Source: an uncultured Alphaproteobacteria bacterium (GTDB lineage Bacteria > Pseudomonadota > Alphaproteobacteria > Rhodobacterales > Rhodobacteraceae). Taken from it: a DNA stretch of 62,859 nt. Below are positions 1 through 9,495 of this stretch, piece by piece (position 1 is the first letter of the stretch; each line of letters starts with the position of its first letter). The notes below the pieces were generated by a model that was given only the letters and a program-made list of their open reading frames with translations, was not told the DNA's origin and did no database searches. The position numbers and the translations under genes were made by a program. Location: the NCBI GenBank assembly GCA_913031285.1, contig CAJWEI010000012.1, forward strand, positions 1-62,859, given 5' to 3'.

Positions 1-448
1 AAATGGGCCCAAACACTGGCAAGTCTTTTAGACTTGCCGCTAATGGCAATTCAACGGCGTTGAAGCGGCCATTACCTTTGAGTGATGGGGTGCGCCCTCC
101 TTGTTTAAACCAACTCTGCGCAATAAGCACTGTCATCCCAGCGGCGAGAAAGTTAATAGCAACCCCACAAATCAGTTGGTTTCCACGGAATGTGATCGAG
201 GCAATTCCATGCAACGTTGAGAGTGCAAGGGAGGATGCGATACCAGCGAACAATCCGATCCAAACTGATCCAGTCATCGCAGCAACTGCTGCTGAAAAGA
301 ATGCGGCGCACAGCATTTTGCCTTCCAAACCGATATCAAAAATACCGGCTCTTTCCGAAAAAAGTCCAGCAAGGCATGCTAATAGTAGGGGCGTCGAAAG
401 CCGAAGCGTAGAGCCTAATACTGTTATAAAATCGTTCAGGATCTCCAT
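1..448 (-). CDS. ABC transporter permease, nucleoside (BMP/NupQ) type, partial
   Basis: N-terminal 149 codons of an inner-membrane permease; the rest lies beyond the left edge. The start reads MEILNDFITVLGSTLRLSTP, followed by a hydrophobic stretch and the SERAGIFDIGLEG segment typical of the shorter permease of BMP-type (NupOPQ-like) nucleoside importers. The start codon shares one base with the stop of the upstream permease (TAATG), so the two are translationally coupled. It should pair with the 448-1548 permease to form the channel. Family assignment is firm; the substrate (purine nucleosides are usual for the family) is inferred. Confidence 0.85.
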   Translation of the reverse strand, partial: MEILNDFITVLGSTLRLSTPLLLACLAGLFSERAGIFDIGLEGKMLCAAFFSAAVAAMTGSVWIGLFAGIASSLALSTLHGIASITFRGNQLICGVAINFLAAGMTVLIAQSWFKQGGRTPSLKGNGRFNAVELPLAASLKDLPVFGPI

Positions 449-1548
449 TATTTTGCACCCTCTGATTTCCGTATCGCAGAGAAAAAAGCTTCTATCGGCA
501 TACGAACCATATTATCAAGAGCGCCAGTGAATAGGATCACAAGAGCTTGAATTACCACAATTAGTTCACGCGGTATCGCCATCCACATAGATAGCTCTGC
601 TCCGCCTTGGTAGAGAAAGCCAAATAGTAAAGATGCCAGAACAACGCCAAATGGGTGGCTTCGTCCCATCAGGGCGACGGCTATGCCAATAAATCCAGCG
701 CCCTCCGGCGCGTTTAAGATTAACCTTTCGGCCTCTCCCATTGTTGTATTGATAGACATCATACCTGCAAGACCACCAGATACTAGCATCGTGATAACAG
801 TAATTTTAACAGGGTTTATCCCAGCGTATTTTGCGGCTGAACCAGACTGTCCAAAGGATCTGATTGAGTAGCCGAGGCGTGTTTTCCAAATCAATAGCCA
901 GACGAATAAAGCCGCAATTAGAGCAATGATTAAAGTAATATTTGCTGGAGCTGTACGTGAGAAATTGATGCCTAGAGGCAATAACATGTCATGTAAGGTC
1001 GGCAGGTGAGTTGTAGGTGGGAAGAGTGCCGTTGCTGGGTCCATAGACTTCGGCGGCCGCATTACATTTACGAGAACATAATTTAACAATCCAGCTGCGA
1101 TGAAATTGAACATGATCGTCGTAATAACGATATGGCTTCCGCGCTTCGCCTGCAAAATGGCAGGTAAATATCCCCAAAGTGCGCCAAAAATTGCAGCAGA
1201 GCATGTGCATACTAATAAGGCGATACTCCAATGTGGAAAGGGAATATAGAGAGCCGCAATCGCGACGCCTAGACCGCCAATCATGGCCTGACCCTCACCT
1301 CCAATATTGAACAGTTTGGCATGGAAAGCTACTGACACAGCGAGCCCTGTGAAGATAAAGTTAGTCGCATAATAAAGTGTATAACCCCAGCCATATGTTG
1401 AGCCTAATGCTCCAATAACCATTAACTTTATTGCTTCCAAAGGATCCTGACCAATCGCAAGAATCACTAAAGCAGAGATTATGGCAGCCAGTAGCAATGA
1501 AATGAGGGGAACCAGAATAACATCTGCCCATTGGGGAATTTTCTGCAT
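448..1548 (-). CDS. ABC transporter permease, nucleoside (BMP/NupP) type
   Basis: 366-residue inner-membrane permease with about eight to ten hydrophobic segments. It carries the conserved block FHAKLFNIGGEGQAMIGGLG near residues 75-94, the hallmark of the larger permease of BMP-family nucleoside importers. The start overlaps the ATPase stop by one base (TGATG) and the end overlaps the next permease by one base, so ATPase, permease and permease form one coupled operon read after the binding protein. It probably imports purine nucleosides or related compounds; the exact substrate cannot be read from sequence. Confidence 0.9.
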   Translation of the reverse strand: MQKIPQWADVILVPLISLLLAAIISALVILAIGQDPLEAIKLMVIGALGSTYGWGYTLYYATNFIFTGLAVSVAFHAKLFNIGGEGQAMIGGLGVAIAALYIPFPHWSIALLVCTCSAAIFGALWGYLPAILQAKRGSHIVITTIMFNFIAAGLLNYVLVNVMRPPKSMDPATALFPPTTHLPTLHDMLLPLGINFSRTAPANITLIIALIAALFVWLLIWKTRLGYSIRSFGQSGSAAKYAGINPVKITVITMLVSGGLAGMMSINTTMGEAERLILNAPEGAGFIGIAVALMGRSHPFGVVLASLLFGFLYQGGAELSMWMAIPRELIVVIQALVILFTGALDNMVRMPIEAFFSAIRKSEGAK

Positions 1549-3107
1549 CAGTCCGTTCCAGTCTTCACACCGGCCATCAAAAGACCAAGCTCTTTTTCGT
1601 TGGTTTCGCTTGCCAGCCGCTCGCCCATAATACTGCCGTCAAACATGACTGCAATTCTATCAGATAAGGACAAAACTTCATCAAGCTCAACTGAAACCAA
1701 TAAGACGGCTTTGCCTTTATCCCTCAATTTCATGATCTGTTGATGGATAAATTCAATCGCACCAATATCCACTCCGCGCGTCGGTTGCCCTACTAACAGA
1801 ATCTCTGGATCGCGCTCGATCTCGCGGGCCAGAACAATTTTTTGTTGATTCCCGCCGCTGAAATTCCGCGCTTTGAGACGGGGATCTGGCGGCCTTATGT
1901 CAAAACGTTCCATCTTTGCCTGCGCTTCATTGCGGATTGCGGCATTGTTCATAAAAATGCCGTTTTGAATATCCGCATCATGATGATATCCAAAGACTGA
2001 GTTTTCCCAAGCAGTAAATTCCATGATTAGGCCTTCATGCTGTCGATCCTCTGGCACATGTGATAATCCATTGGCGCGTCGATTCTGGCCCTGATATGCT
2101 CCGCCGACTTCAATGGACTTTTCGTTTATTTTGACTGTCCCAGTGGCCTTTAGATATCCACCTAAAACCGCAAGAAGTTCAGATTGCCCATTACCTGCGA
2201 TACCAGCAATACCTAGAACCTCTCCAGCGCGCACGTGCAAGTTCACACCTTTCAGACGCTCAATTCCTACGTCATCCACAACCTTTAAGTTCTTTACATC
2301 AAGAATTTTGGCACCTAGCTTTGCAGGTTTCTTGTCGACGCGAAGCAGGACTTTACGGCCGACCATTAGTTCGGCGAGTTCTTCAGGGCTAGTGTTCGAT
2401 GTCGTGATAGTTGCAACCATCTCTCCAAGTCTCATGACTGAGACAGTCTCAGTAATATCCATAATTTCACGCAGTTTGTGCGTGATTAGTAAGATCGTTT
2501 TACCTTCGTCACGCAAACGTTGAAGGATCCGAAAAAGTTGATCTGCCTCTGCCGGGGTCAGAACGCCGGTTGGCTCGTCTAAGATTAGAATATTTGCCTG
2601 ACGATATAGTGCTTTGAGTATTTCTACGCGTTGCTGGTGACCGACGGAAAGGTCTTCAATCTTTGCATCTGGGTCAACGCTAAGTTCATATTCGTTCGCC
2701 AGCTTGATAAGGCTTTTACGCGCTTTTGCAAGAGAGGGACGCAGCATTGCACCATCTTCCACCCCAAGAATTACATTTTCAAGGACAGTAAAATTTTGGA
2801 CGAGCTTGAAATGTTGAAACACCATTCCGATGCCTGCCGCGATAGCCGCCTCGCTATTTGGAATGGATGTTTGATTGCCCTTGACGAAAATCTCGCCTCT
2901 ATCCGCTTTATAATATCCGTAAAGAATCGACATTAAAGTCGATTTACCTGCGCCGTTCTCACCAATAATGCCATGAATTGTTCCGGGCATAACACGGATT
3001 GATATATCTTTATTCGCTTGGACTGCTCCGAAGGCTTTGGAAATAGCTATCAGTTCAATGGCTGGGGCGACAGTTTCCTGCCGCCCCTTTTGGTCGTCAA
3101 TTTTCAT
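1548..3107 (-). CDS. ABC transporter ATP-binding protein, nucleoside (NupO) type
   Basis: About 519 residues with two fused ATPase domains. The N-terminal half has Walker [10 protein letters not shown] (about residues 49-57), signature LSVGHQQR and Walker [10 protein letters not shown]. The C-terminal half has signature FSGGNQQK and a degenerate Walker B ([11 protein letters not shown]), as is normal in this family. I chose ATG 3107, four bases after the binding-protein stop; the longer frame to 3179 would overlap that gene by 68 bases and adds residues without family character. It powers the adjacent permease pair. Confidence 0.88.
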   Translation of the reverse strand: MKIDDQKGRQETVAPAIELIAISKAFGAVQANKDISIRVMPGTIHGIIGENGAGKSTLMSILYGYYKADRGEIFVKGNQTSIPNSEAAIAAGIGMVFQHFKLVQNFTVLENVILGVEDGAMLRPSLAKARKSLIKLANEYELSVDPDAKIEDLSVGHQQRVEILKALYRQANILILDEPTGVLTPAEADQLFRILQRLRDEGKTILLITHKLREIMDITETVSVMRLGEMVATITTSNTSPEELAELMVGRKVLLRVDKKPAKLGAKILDVKNLKVVDDVGIERLKGVNLHVRAGEVLGIAGIAGNGQSELLAVLGGYLKATGTVKINEKSIEVGGAYQGQNRRANGLSHVPEDRQHEGLIMEFTAWENSVFGYHHDADIQNGIFMNNAAIRNEAQAKMERFDIRPPDPRLKARNFSGGNQQKIVLAREIERDPEILLVGQPTRGVDIGAIEFIHQQIMKLRDKGKAVLLVSVELDEVLSLSDRIAVMFDGSIMGERLASETNEKELGLLMAGVKTGTD

Positions 3108-3111
3108 GTGT

Positions 3112-4101
3112 TTATTCAACTGGGCATGAATTGTCTGCCATGTAGTTATGTACCGACAGCTGTCCAGTAGATATATCAAGGGCTGCTTTGTATGTTGCTG
3201 CCATCATCTTGTCAGTTAAGAGCGCTTCATTGTGTTCATCAACTGCAACGCTAATACCCGCGTTAGAAATTCCTCCAACATGTATACCCGTTTCCAGATC
3301 TGCACCTTGTTTGAAAGCATTATATACCGCATTGTCCACGCGTTTTAACATTGAAGTTAAAACTTTTCCGGAATGCATATAGTTTTGATTGCTATCGACG
3401 CCAATTGACAGGATGTTTTCGTCTGCGGCTGTTTGTAAAACTCCAACACCTGTCCCGCCGGCTGCGGCATAAATCACATCTGCCCCTTGAGCAATTTGAG
3501 CTTTTGTTAGCTCGGAACCTTTTACTGGATCATTCCAAGCAGCGGGTGTTGTCCCAGTCATGTTCTGAATAATGGTAGCATCAGGGTTTACAGCTTTCAC
3601 CCCCTGTACATAGCCACACGCAAATTTTCGAATTAGTGGGATATCCATTCCCCCAATAAAGCCGACAGTGCCTGATTCTGAAGCTTCAGCAGCCATCATT
3701 CCGACGAGGTATGATCCCTCATGTTCATTGTAAACAACTGAGCGCACGTTTGGCGCATCAACGACCATATCAATTATCGCAAACTTTGTGTCAGGATATT
3801 CCGGTGCTACTACGCTTAGCGCTGTGCCAAACATGAAGCCAGCCATAACAATTGGATTATGCCCTGCCTCTGCGAACCGACGCAGTACCTGTTCACGCTG
3901 AGCGTCTGATTGCAGCTCGATGTCTTTGAAGTCACTGTTATTGTCTGTCTTCCAGCGAGTTGCGCCGTTAAATGAAGATTCGTTAAACGATTTATCGAAT
4001 TTGCCGCCTAAATCGTATATCACGGCCGGCTCAGCAATTGCTGTTACAGCTGAAAAGCTAAGTGCCGCAGTGGCGCCTAAAAACTTATGCATAAAACTCA
4101 T
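3112..4101 (-). CDS. BMP-family ABC transporter substrate-binding protein
   Basis: 329 residues. The N-terminal signal peptide (MSFMHKFLGATAALSFSAVT, then AIAEP) predicts export to the periplasm; no lipobox cysteine is seen. The mature part begins with the family motif IYDLGGKFDKSFNESSFNGA and later has GFIGGMDIPLIRKF and YAAAGGTGVGV, typical of BMP/PnrA-like nucleoside-binding proteins. A Shine-Dalgarno GGGAGA lies just upstream of ATG 4101. It is the first gene of the four-gene importer operon. Ligand class (purine nucleosides) is inferred from family. Confidence 0.9.
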   Translation of the reverse strand: MSFMHKFLGATAALSFSAVTAIAEPAVIYDLGGKFDKSFNESSFNGATRWKTDNNSDFKDIELQSDAQREQVLRRFAEAGHNPIVMAGFMFGTALSVVAPEYPDTKFAIIDMVVDAPNVRSVVYNEHEGSYLVGMMAAEASESGTVGFIGGMDIPLIRKFACGYVQGVKAVNPDATIIQNMTGTTPAAWNDPVKGSELTKAQIAQGADVIYAAAGGTGVGVLQTAADENILSIGVDSNQNYMHSGKVLTSMLKRVDNAVYNAFKQGADLETGIHVGGISNAGISVAVDEHNEALLTDKMMAATYKAALDISTGQLSVHNYMADNSCPVE

Positions 4102-4248
4102 TGAATTCTCCCAGTAGTGGTTGGTATCTTAATCATTTGTAACCTTATAAGTCCAATCATCAGGACTATCCGACATTAAGGCCAAATGTAATTGCAGGGG
4201 TCAACAGGTTTTTATCTAAAACAACTTAAAATAGGGGAAGATAAAAAT

Positions 4249-4662
4249 TTAAACTAAATTTTTTTTAAAAATAAGGGCATCTAGGCGTTGATTATTATTC
4301 ATATGATAATATAGCTTGCGAGTTCCAGTTTGCTGATAGCCTGATGAATAATATAGTGATTTAGCTGTATTGTTGTTTGCAGCGACTTCTAGAAAACAGG
4401 TTTTGGCTCCGCGTTTATGGCATTCCATCTCGAATCCATGTAGATAGCCACGTCCGAAACCGCGCAATTGTTGGTCATGTTTTACGATTATCATCAAGAG
4501 CTCTGCTTCATCGTGCACTACTCGGCCAACAGCAAAGCCGTTTTCGCCAGAAAAAAGTATGGCAGAGGGATCATTTATAACAGTGCGATATTCCTGTGCA
4601 GTCCATACTCTGGTGTTATCTCTGGTCGTTAGATGCAACTCTCTCATTTGGTCTGGTGTCAT
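4249..4662 (-). CDS. rimI: ribosomal protein S18-alanine N-acetyltransferase-like GNAT
   Basis: 137-residue GNAT-fold acetyltransferase. The acetyl-CoA loop region reads QLRGFGRGYLHGF and is followed by FLEVAANNNTAKSLYYSSGY, the RimI pattern (LEV..NN..A..LY...G). Start ATG 4662 overlaps the tsaB stop by four bases (ATGA); the frame stays open for 55 codons upstream but that part lies inside tsaB. RimI acetylates the N-terminus of ribosomal protein S18 and is classically linked to tsaB. The AT-rich 3' flank has no clear terminator. Confidence 0.85.
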   Translation of the reverse strand: MTPDQMRELHLTTRDNTRVWTAQEYRTVINDPSAILFSGENGFAVGRVVHDEAELLMIIVKHDQQLRGFGRGYLHGFEMECHKRGAKTCFLEVAANNNTAKSLYYSSGYQQTGTRKLYYHMNNNQRLDALIFKKNLV

Positions 4663-5258
4663 AGCAGAATTTCCGGCTTGGTATCGGTAGACGGAGTAAC
4701 ATTGGCTGGTTTTATATATAAGGGCGCTGCAGGCTTTATGTCCTTTGGATGTACCATTGCAGCCAGCCGCGCAATATTTTCGACCAAACCTTGTGCGTTG
4801 CAGCGTTCGATTACTGTTACTCCGCACTTTAACACTTCATCCAATAGCGCAATTTGGGGATCCAATTCAGTGCGTGGAAAGTTTCGAAAGTAAACCTGAT
4901 CGCGTGGAGCTGGAACGGTCACAATCGCTTTGCCATGATAATCCAAGTAGGTGGCCTCAAAGCTGTCGACTCCAATGACAGGTATCTGTAAAGACAGACC
5001 CAGTCCACGAGCAAAACTCACAGAGATTCGAATGCCAGTGAAATTGCCAGGGCCAATTCCTACGCCGATACGCTTTAAATCTTGTATATTTACCTTATTT
5101 GTTTCCAACAAGTTTAGTACCATTGGACCAAGCTTCTCGGCCTGCCCTTTAATCATATCTTCAGAAATGACACTGAGGAGTTTGTCATTTAAAAGCAAAG
5201 CAGCCGCACAGTGGGCGGCCGACGTGTCAAATCCAAGAATGAGCCCGTCACGTATCAA
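4659..5258 (-). CDS. tsaB: tRNA threonylcarbamoyladenosine biosynthesis protein TsaB
   Basis: 199 residues of the TsaB (YeaZ) family: N-terminal LILGFDTSAAHCAAALL (ASKHA-type phosphate-1 region) and GVGIGPGNFTGIRI. TsaB is the non-catalytic partner of TsaD in making t6A37 on ANN-decoding tRNAs. The start is TTG 5258 with GAGG nine bases upstream, giving an 11-base overlap with nfuA; the end overlaps rimI by four bases. The nfuA-tsaB-rimI run is therefore likely one transcript, controlled by the nfuA promoter. Confidence 0.9.
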   Translation of the reverse strand: MIRDGLILGFDTSAAHCAAALLLNDKLLSVISEDMIKGQAEKLGPMVLNLLETNKVNIQDLKRIGVGIGPGNFTGIRISVSFARGLGLSLQIPVIGVDSFEATYLDYHGKAIVTVPAPRDQVYFRNFPRTELDPQIALLDEVLKCGVTVIERCNAQGLVENIARLAAMVHPKDIKPAAPLYIKPANVTPSTDTKPEILL

Positions 5259-5808
5259 CCGGGCGAACCTCAGTAACCTCAGGGATATAATGGCGCAATA
5301 GGTTTTCGATGCCCATTTTTAAAGTCATGGTCGAGGATGGGCAGCCCGCACAGGCACCTTGCATTTGTAGATAAACGATACCTTTATCGAAGCCATAAAA
5401 CGTTATGTCACCGCCGTCTTGAGCAACTGCCGGACGCACGCGGCTATCAAGTAATTCTTTAATTTGATCTACTATAACACCATCTTCCCCAACATGGTCT
5501 GCATGGCCCGATGAGGCGACATCTTCTAACATAACAGGCTTGCCAGATTGAAAATGTTCCATAATAACGCCTAGAAGGGCCGGTTTTACATGATCCCAGT
5601 CGGTTGCGTCGTTCTTCGTGATTGTGACAAAATCATGGCCAAAAAAGACTCCGACCACTCCTGAAACACCAAAAACTCTCGCAGCTAATGGAGATATTTC
5701 TGCAGCCTCTGCAGAGGGAAAATCTGCTGTTCCATTTTCAAGAACTGTTTGCCCGGGAAGAAATTTTAATGTTGCTGGGTTTGGGGTTGATTCAGTCTGA
5801 ATGAACAT
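5248..5808 (-). CDS. nfuA: NfuA-type Fe-S cluster carrier (Nfu_N + NifU C-terminal domain)
   Basis: 186 residues in two domains. The Nfu N-terminal domain begins MFIQTESTPNPATLKFLPG. The NifU-like C-terminal domain contains the cluster-binding motif GACAGCPSSTMTLKMGIE (Cys about 153 and 156). The protein accepts and delivers 4Fe-4S clusters in the cytoplasm. ATG 5808 is preferred over the adjacent GTG 5811 because of the Shine-Dalgarno GGAG six bases upstream. It is the first gene of nfuA-tsaB-rimI. An Irr-box-like palindrome and a sigma70-type promoter precede it, so iron-responsive transcription is likely. Confidence 0.93.
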   Translation of the reverse strand: MFIQTESTPNPATLKFLPGQTVLENGTADFPSAEAAEISPLAARVFGVSGVVGVFFGHDFVTITKNDATDWDHVKPALLGVIMEHFQSGKPVMLEDVASSGHADHVGEDGVIVDQIKELLDSRVRPAVAQDGGDITFYGFDKGIVYLQMQGACAGCPSSTMTLKMGIENLLRHYIPEVTEVRPVDT

Positions 5809-5833
5809 CACGCACTCCTTTTAATCTATTAAA

Positions 5834-5862
5834 GTTATGGGGATTTACTAAACTCATGTCAA
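5834..5862 (-). promoter_or_regulatory. sigma70-type promoter of nfuA
   Basis: On the minus strand, TTGACA (5862-5857) is followed after 17 bases by CATAAC (5839-5834), about 25 bases before the nfuA start. The -35 match is perfect and the -10 match is 4 of 6. The -35 hexamer is exactly the spacer of a CTAAACTC/GAGTTTAG palindrome (5848-5870), so a protein bound there would compete with RNA polymerase. Confidence 0.6.
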
Positions 5863-5882
5863 GAGTTTAGAACGATTCTAAT
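5848..5882 (-). promoter_or_regulatory. Irr/ICE-like operator and overlapping palindrome upstream of nfuA
   Basis: Two overlapping inverted repeats. TTTAGAA-CGA-TTCTAAT (5866-5882) matches the iron-control element bound by Irr in alphaproteobacteria (TTTAGAA-N3-TTCTAAA) except for its last base. CTAAACTC-N7-GAGTTTAG (5848-5870) is a perfect 8+8 palindrome whose spacer is the -35 box. The location before an Fe-S carrier gene fits iron-responsive control. The Irr assignment rests on motif similarity; the protein binding the second palindrome is not known. Confidence 0.6.
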
Positions 5883-6284
5883 TTTGATTTACCCCTCGTA
5901 GTAGATCCTAAATATTACAAATATAACCTTGAATTTCACGACAATGCCGCAGGTGCAGTCTCGTTTCATGTATCTTCCAAAAACATGGCTTCGCGCTCTT
6001 TAAACGTGCCATGCTTGCTATCAAGCTTGTCAATAGAAAAAAATAGAAAAACTCAACCTCTAGCTTTTGTCTGACGAAATGATATTGCGATGGGCCATTG
6101 GCATCCTTGAGATCTAAGCCCAATTTTGGCATGCTCATTACGCTTTAAAACTACGTGGGATTTTTTGCGATCAATTTACTCATCAGAACTTAAACTAATA
6201 CAAGTTTCCGAGTGTGAAAGGCAAAGGCCGTGCCGTGATCTGATGAGAGTAGTGTTCTTTGCCAGATTGGTTTTTTTCATATGA

Positions 6285-6740
6285 TCAAGTTATTGCGTAA
6301 AGTCGCTCTTTTGATAGATCACCTGGTACAAGTGTAATGGGAATTGGAAGTGACCCTGAACTTTTGGTCAACTGTTTAATCAATGGCCCCGGTCCCTTTT
6401 TATCCGTTCCAGCGCCTAAGACGAGCACTCCTATTTCAGGATCATCTCTTACTTGCTCCAAGATTTCTGGCACAGGTTCGCCTTCACGAATTACAAGCTT
6501 GGGATCAATACCTTGCCGATCACGCATCCACTTGGCAAAGACTTCAAAGTGCGCATTTATGCGTTCACGCGCCTCCTGGCGCATAATATCGCTTACTCCA
6601 ATCCAGTGATTGAATTCTTCAGGATAAATGACCGCGAGCACCTCGACGCCGCCACCGGTTTTGGCGGCCCTCATCGCTGCGAACCGCATGGCGTTCAGGC
6701 ATTCGCGACTATCATCAAGTATTACTAAAAACTTGCGCAT
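6285..6740 (-). CDS. universal stress protein (UspA family)
   Basis: 151-residue single-domain UspA-fold protein. It starts MRKFLVILDDSRECLNAMRF, the family's first strand and helix, and has IGVLVLGAGTDKKGPGPLIK near residue 110, where the family's nucleotide-binding loop lies, then ending in IPITLVPGDLS. The start is ATG 6740; ATG 6755, in the same frame, adds five residues and lacks a better ribosome site. It lies 70 bases after ilvE on the same strand and is probably co-transcribed. It is likely a cytoplasmic stress or nucleotide-binding protein of unknown partner. Confidence 0.85.
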   Translation of the reverse strand: MRKFLVILDDSRECLNAMRFAAMRAAKTGGGVEVLAVIYPEEFNHWIGVSDIMRQEARERINAHFEVFAKWMRDRQGIDPKLVIREGEPVPEILEQVRDDPEIGVLVLGAGTDKKGPGPLIKQLTKSSGSLPIPITLVPGDLSKERLYAIT

Positions 6741-6810
6741 TTCTTGGGCCCCCATGTCGTATGATGCGCCATGTGTCACCCCCAAGCAATAATAAAAATA
6801 TCCACATTTT

Positions 6811-7680
6811 TTACACTGACTGCGCTGACGCTGCCCAATCCCAGTATAAGCTGCGGGCCTTCTTGGTAATTGGTCCAACTTGATATTGGCGATCATCGAA
6901 GGCGCTAATAGGAGTGATCTTGTTCATATTACCGGACATAAACACTTCATCAGCGTCTTTGAAATCCTGAAAGGTTAAAACTGTTTGATGCACTCTGATG
7001 CCCTCTGCCGAAAAATTGTCTATATGTCGGGCGCGCGTTATTCCGGCAAGGAACGTCCCGTTTGCAATTGGTGTGAACACTTCACCGTCTTTTACCATGA
7101 ATATATTTGCTGTAGCCGTCTCAGCCACATTGCCCATTGCGTCTGCCACCAACGCGTTGTTGAACCCCTTTGATCTTGCCTCTATCAACATCCGCGCATT
7201 GTTGGGATAAAGGCAGCCTGCTTTTGCATTGACCACTGCATCCTCTAAGACTGGCCTGCGAAATGTGGTTTGCGTCAAAGTGGCGCTGGCCGTTTCTGGA
7301 GCAAGTGGAATCTCCTCCAGACAAACTGCAAAGCCAACACTTTCACTACTCGGTGAGATCGTGGTCTCGTCGCCATCTAATCCCCAATACATCGGACGGA
7401 TATAGACTGCCGCATCTTTTGCGTAGGCTTTCAGGCCTTCATGGATGATTTCTACCATTTCGTGGGCGGACGTATTTGGCCCTAGCATCAAGGCTCTTGC
7501 AGAATTATTTACTCTTTCGCAATGTGCCAAGAGATCTGGAACAACGCCGTTAAAATAGCGCGCTCCATCAAAAACGCTCGAGCCAAGCCACGCCCCATGG
7601 TCGGCGGCTCGCATCACTGCAATATCTTCTTTATGCCAACGGCCTTCAAAGTATGTGCATATATTCTTACCTGTCGCCAT
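6811..7680 (-). CDS. ilvE: branched-chain amino acid aminotransferase
   Basis: 289 residues, fold-type IV PLP aminotransferase. The Schiff-base lysine is K153 in DAVVNAKAGCLYPNNARM, and the E187 region GNVAETATANIFMV is conserved. The protein transfers amino groups between glutamate and the 2-oxo acids of valine, leucine and isoleucine in the cytoplasm. Length matches the shorter alphaproteobacterial BCAT group, in which D-amino-acid or 4-amino-4-deoxychorismate activity sometimes occurs; the branched-chain role is most likely. It is followed by usp on the same strand. Confidence 0.88.
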   Translation of the reverse strand: MATGKNICTYFEGRWHKEDIAVMRAADHGAWLGSSVFDGARYFNGVVPDLLAHCERVNNSARALMLGPNTSAHEMVEIIHEGLKAYAKDAAVYIRPMYWGLDGDETTISPSSESVGFAVCLEEIPLAPETASATLTQTTFRRPVLEDAVVNAKAGCLYPNNARMLIEARSKGFNNALVADAMGNVAETATANIFMVKDGEVFTPIANGTFLAGITRARHIDNFSAEGIRVHQTVLTFQDFKDADEVFMSGNMNKITPISAFDDRQYQVGPITKKARSLYWDWAASAQSV

Positions 7681-8374
7681 ATCTTGCTCGCTTCTAAAAC
7701 GTCACCCCGTTAAAGGGCAAATAAATTGGTGATGTCGTTATTCAACAGCCTCATACCTTCTCACTGAATGTAATAAAGTCAACCAGTTTTCTTATGAAAA
7801 TTTGAGCAATTTAGAGCATACGTTTGGAAAGCAGTCCTTTTGAGGGAGCAGTAAAATTTGTTAAAGTGGCGCAGTGAACCAGGTATAAGTGACAACTTTG
7901 CGTACCACTCAGCTTATTAATCCGACTATCACTTTATGTTTCAATCTGGATTTTTGTGACAAGAGCGGTTTTACGATTGATTGCCGTTCTAAAGGCGAAC
8001 GCATAAGCAAATAAAATTTAATATAATGGTTAAACGGTACGCCTTAACCCTTCCATTGGAATAAAACTGAGCACTATTAAGACTAAGATTTATAATGTTC
8101 ATCACGCCCACAAAGCAAAAGATGTAATAATAATGGAAGCAATCATCAGACTTAACACAAAGATCAGTCGTGCCCCAAGCTCTAACCACCATTTTGTAAA
8201 TACCGATTGGCAACGCGTCTAAATGCCAAGAAGTTGTAGTTGGATCCTGCGGGGTAAAATAGTAGCTGGACGTAAAAAATCGATTAAAGGTCCTTTATCT
8301 TTGAAGTCAATAGCTAAATAAGTCACTGTTTTTGCGCGACTAGTAGATAATAAACTACCTAGTTCAATGGCGTT
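7681..8374. other. 694-base intergenic stretch with a possible membrane-protein relic
   Basis: No intact gene. On the minus strand, one frame from about 8350 down to the stop at 8102 is open apart from one stop and ends in a hydrophobic helix, LIFVLSLMIASIIITSFALW, preceded by basic residues. That looks like the C-terminus of a decayed small membrane protein. I cannot name the family. A 74-codon frame at 7989-8213 in another register shows no gene features. Confidence 0.35.
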
Positions 8375-9415
8375 TTATGGCTGCAATATTCCTACTATTT
8401 CATACGTTTCTTTCAAAACTGGGATTGCGATGGCTGTGGCCTTTTCGACCCCTTTTGCTAGGACGCGATCAATTTCAGATGTGTCTTCCATTAGGCGCGC
8501 CATTTCTTGTGAAATAGGGGAAAGTTTTTCAACAGCGCGTTCTACAAGCATTGGTTTAAACTCTGAAAATTGTTTTCCGCCAACATCTGAGAGGATGTCC
8601 GAAACTCCCTGATCTCCCAAAGCAGCATAAATAGATATTAGGTTCTTGGCTTCTGCACGTCCTTCAAGCCCAACTTCTTCTGAAGGCAATGCATCAGGAT
8701 CAGTTTTTGCTTTGCGGAATTTCTGTGCAATTGTGTCTGCGTCATCCCCCATATTTATTCGGCTCAGATCTGAAGGGTCAGATTTTGACATCTTTTTTGA
8801 TCCATCTCGTAGGCTCATAACCCGGGCGGCCGGTCCACCAATCACTGGCTCGATCATTGGGAAAAAATCAACGCCAAAGTCGTGATTGAACTTTGCAGCA
8901 ATATCGCGTGTTAGTTCAAGATGTTGTTTCTGATCATCGCCGACTGGAACATGTGTTGCATGGTAAACCAGAATATCCGCCGCCATGAGTGCAGGGTACC
9001 CAAATAAACCAAGTGAGGCATTTTCTGCATTTTTACCTGCTTTATCTTTAAACTGCGTCATTCTTTTCATCCACCCCATACGGGCCACACAGTTAAAGAC
9101 CCAGCCAAGTTCAACATGAGCTGAGACGCCTGACTGATTAAATAGAATTGACTTGTCTGGATCAATGCCAGAAGCTATAAAAAATGCTGCAAGTTCGCGC
9201 GTATTGTGCTTTAATTTCTTGGGATCTTGCCAAGTTGTAATCGCATGCAAGTCCACCATGCAATATATCGTCTCATAGTCTTCCTGCTGCATTTGAACAA
9301 ATCTTTTAACCGCTCCAAGGTAATTGCCAAGGGTCAATCCACCCGAGGGTTGGATACCTGAAAAAACACGTTTTTTGAATGTGTCGTTTGAGTGCGTTTG
9401 GACCGCATTCGACAT
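8375..9415 (-). CDS. trpS: tryptophanyl-tRNA synthetase
   Basis: 346-residue class Ic aminoacyl-tRNA synthetase of the usual bacterial length. The HIGH-equivalent lies in [17 protein letters not shown] (residues 19-35) and the KMSKS loop reads [16 protein letters not shown] (about residue 208). The central block [20 protein letters not shown] belongs to the active site. It charges tRNA-Trp with ATP. ATG 9415 has GGAGA upstream. It is divergent from the rhomboid-like gene, with about 80 bases between them. Confidence 0.96.
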   Translation of the reverse strand: MSNAVQTHSNDTFKKRVFSGIQPSGGLTLGNYLGAVKRFVQMQQEDYETIYCMVDLHAITTWQDPKKLKHNTRELAAFFIASGIDPDKSILFNQSGVSAHVELGWVFNCVARMGWMKRMTQFKDKAGKNAENASLGLFGYPALMAADILVYHATHVPVGDDQKQHLELTRDIAAKFNHDFGVDFFPMIEPVIGGPAARVMSLRDGSKKMSKSDPSDLSRINMGDDADTIAQKFRKAKTDPDALPSEEVGLEGRAEAKNLISIYAALGDQGVSDILSDVGGKQFSEFKPMLVERAVEKLSPISQEMARLMEDTSEIDRVLAKGVEKATAIAIPVLKETYEIVGILQP

Positions 9416-9495
9416 GATCTCATTCTCCGTCTGGAAGTTTCACCACAAACCGCTTACCCATAGTGGAAACTATCGTCAAGCAAAGGCCTACGACC

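Larger units (their letters stand above)
5809..6284. other. 476-base intergenic stretch between nfuA and usp
   Basis: The nfuA-proximal end holds the promoter and operators listed separately. The rest, 5885-6284, is AT-rich. A 76-codon frame on the minus strand (5908-6138) has no recognisable family features and no Shine-Dalgarno sequence, so I do not call it a gene. A second minus frame around 5990-6040 gives a short protein-like stretch (LDSKHGTFKEREAMFLEDT), possibly a relic, but I cannot name a parent gene. Confidence 0.4.

Noticed and set aside
3-530. Plus-strand 175-codon frame at the left edge
   Set aside because: It is antisense to the two permease genes, whose minus-strand translation shows clear family motifs.
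4148-4168. AGTCC/GGACT hairpin upstream of the BMP gene as a riboswitch or terminator
   Set aside because: The stem is only five base pairs, no T tract follows, and it does not fit the purine riboswitch core.
5908-6138. 76-codon minus frame between usp and nfuA
   Set aside because: No ribosome site and no recognisable domain; composition unlike a gene.
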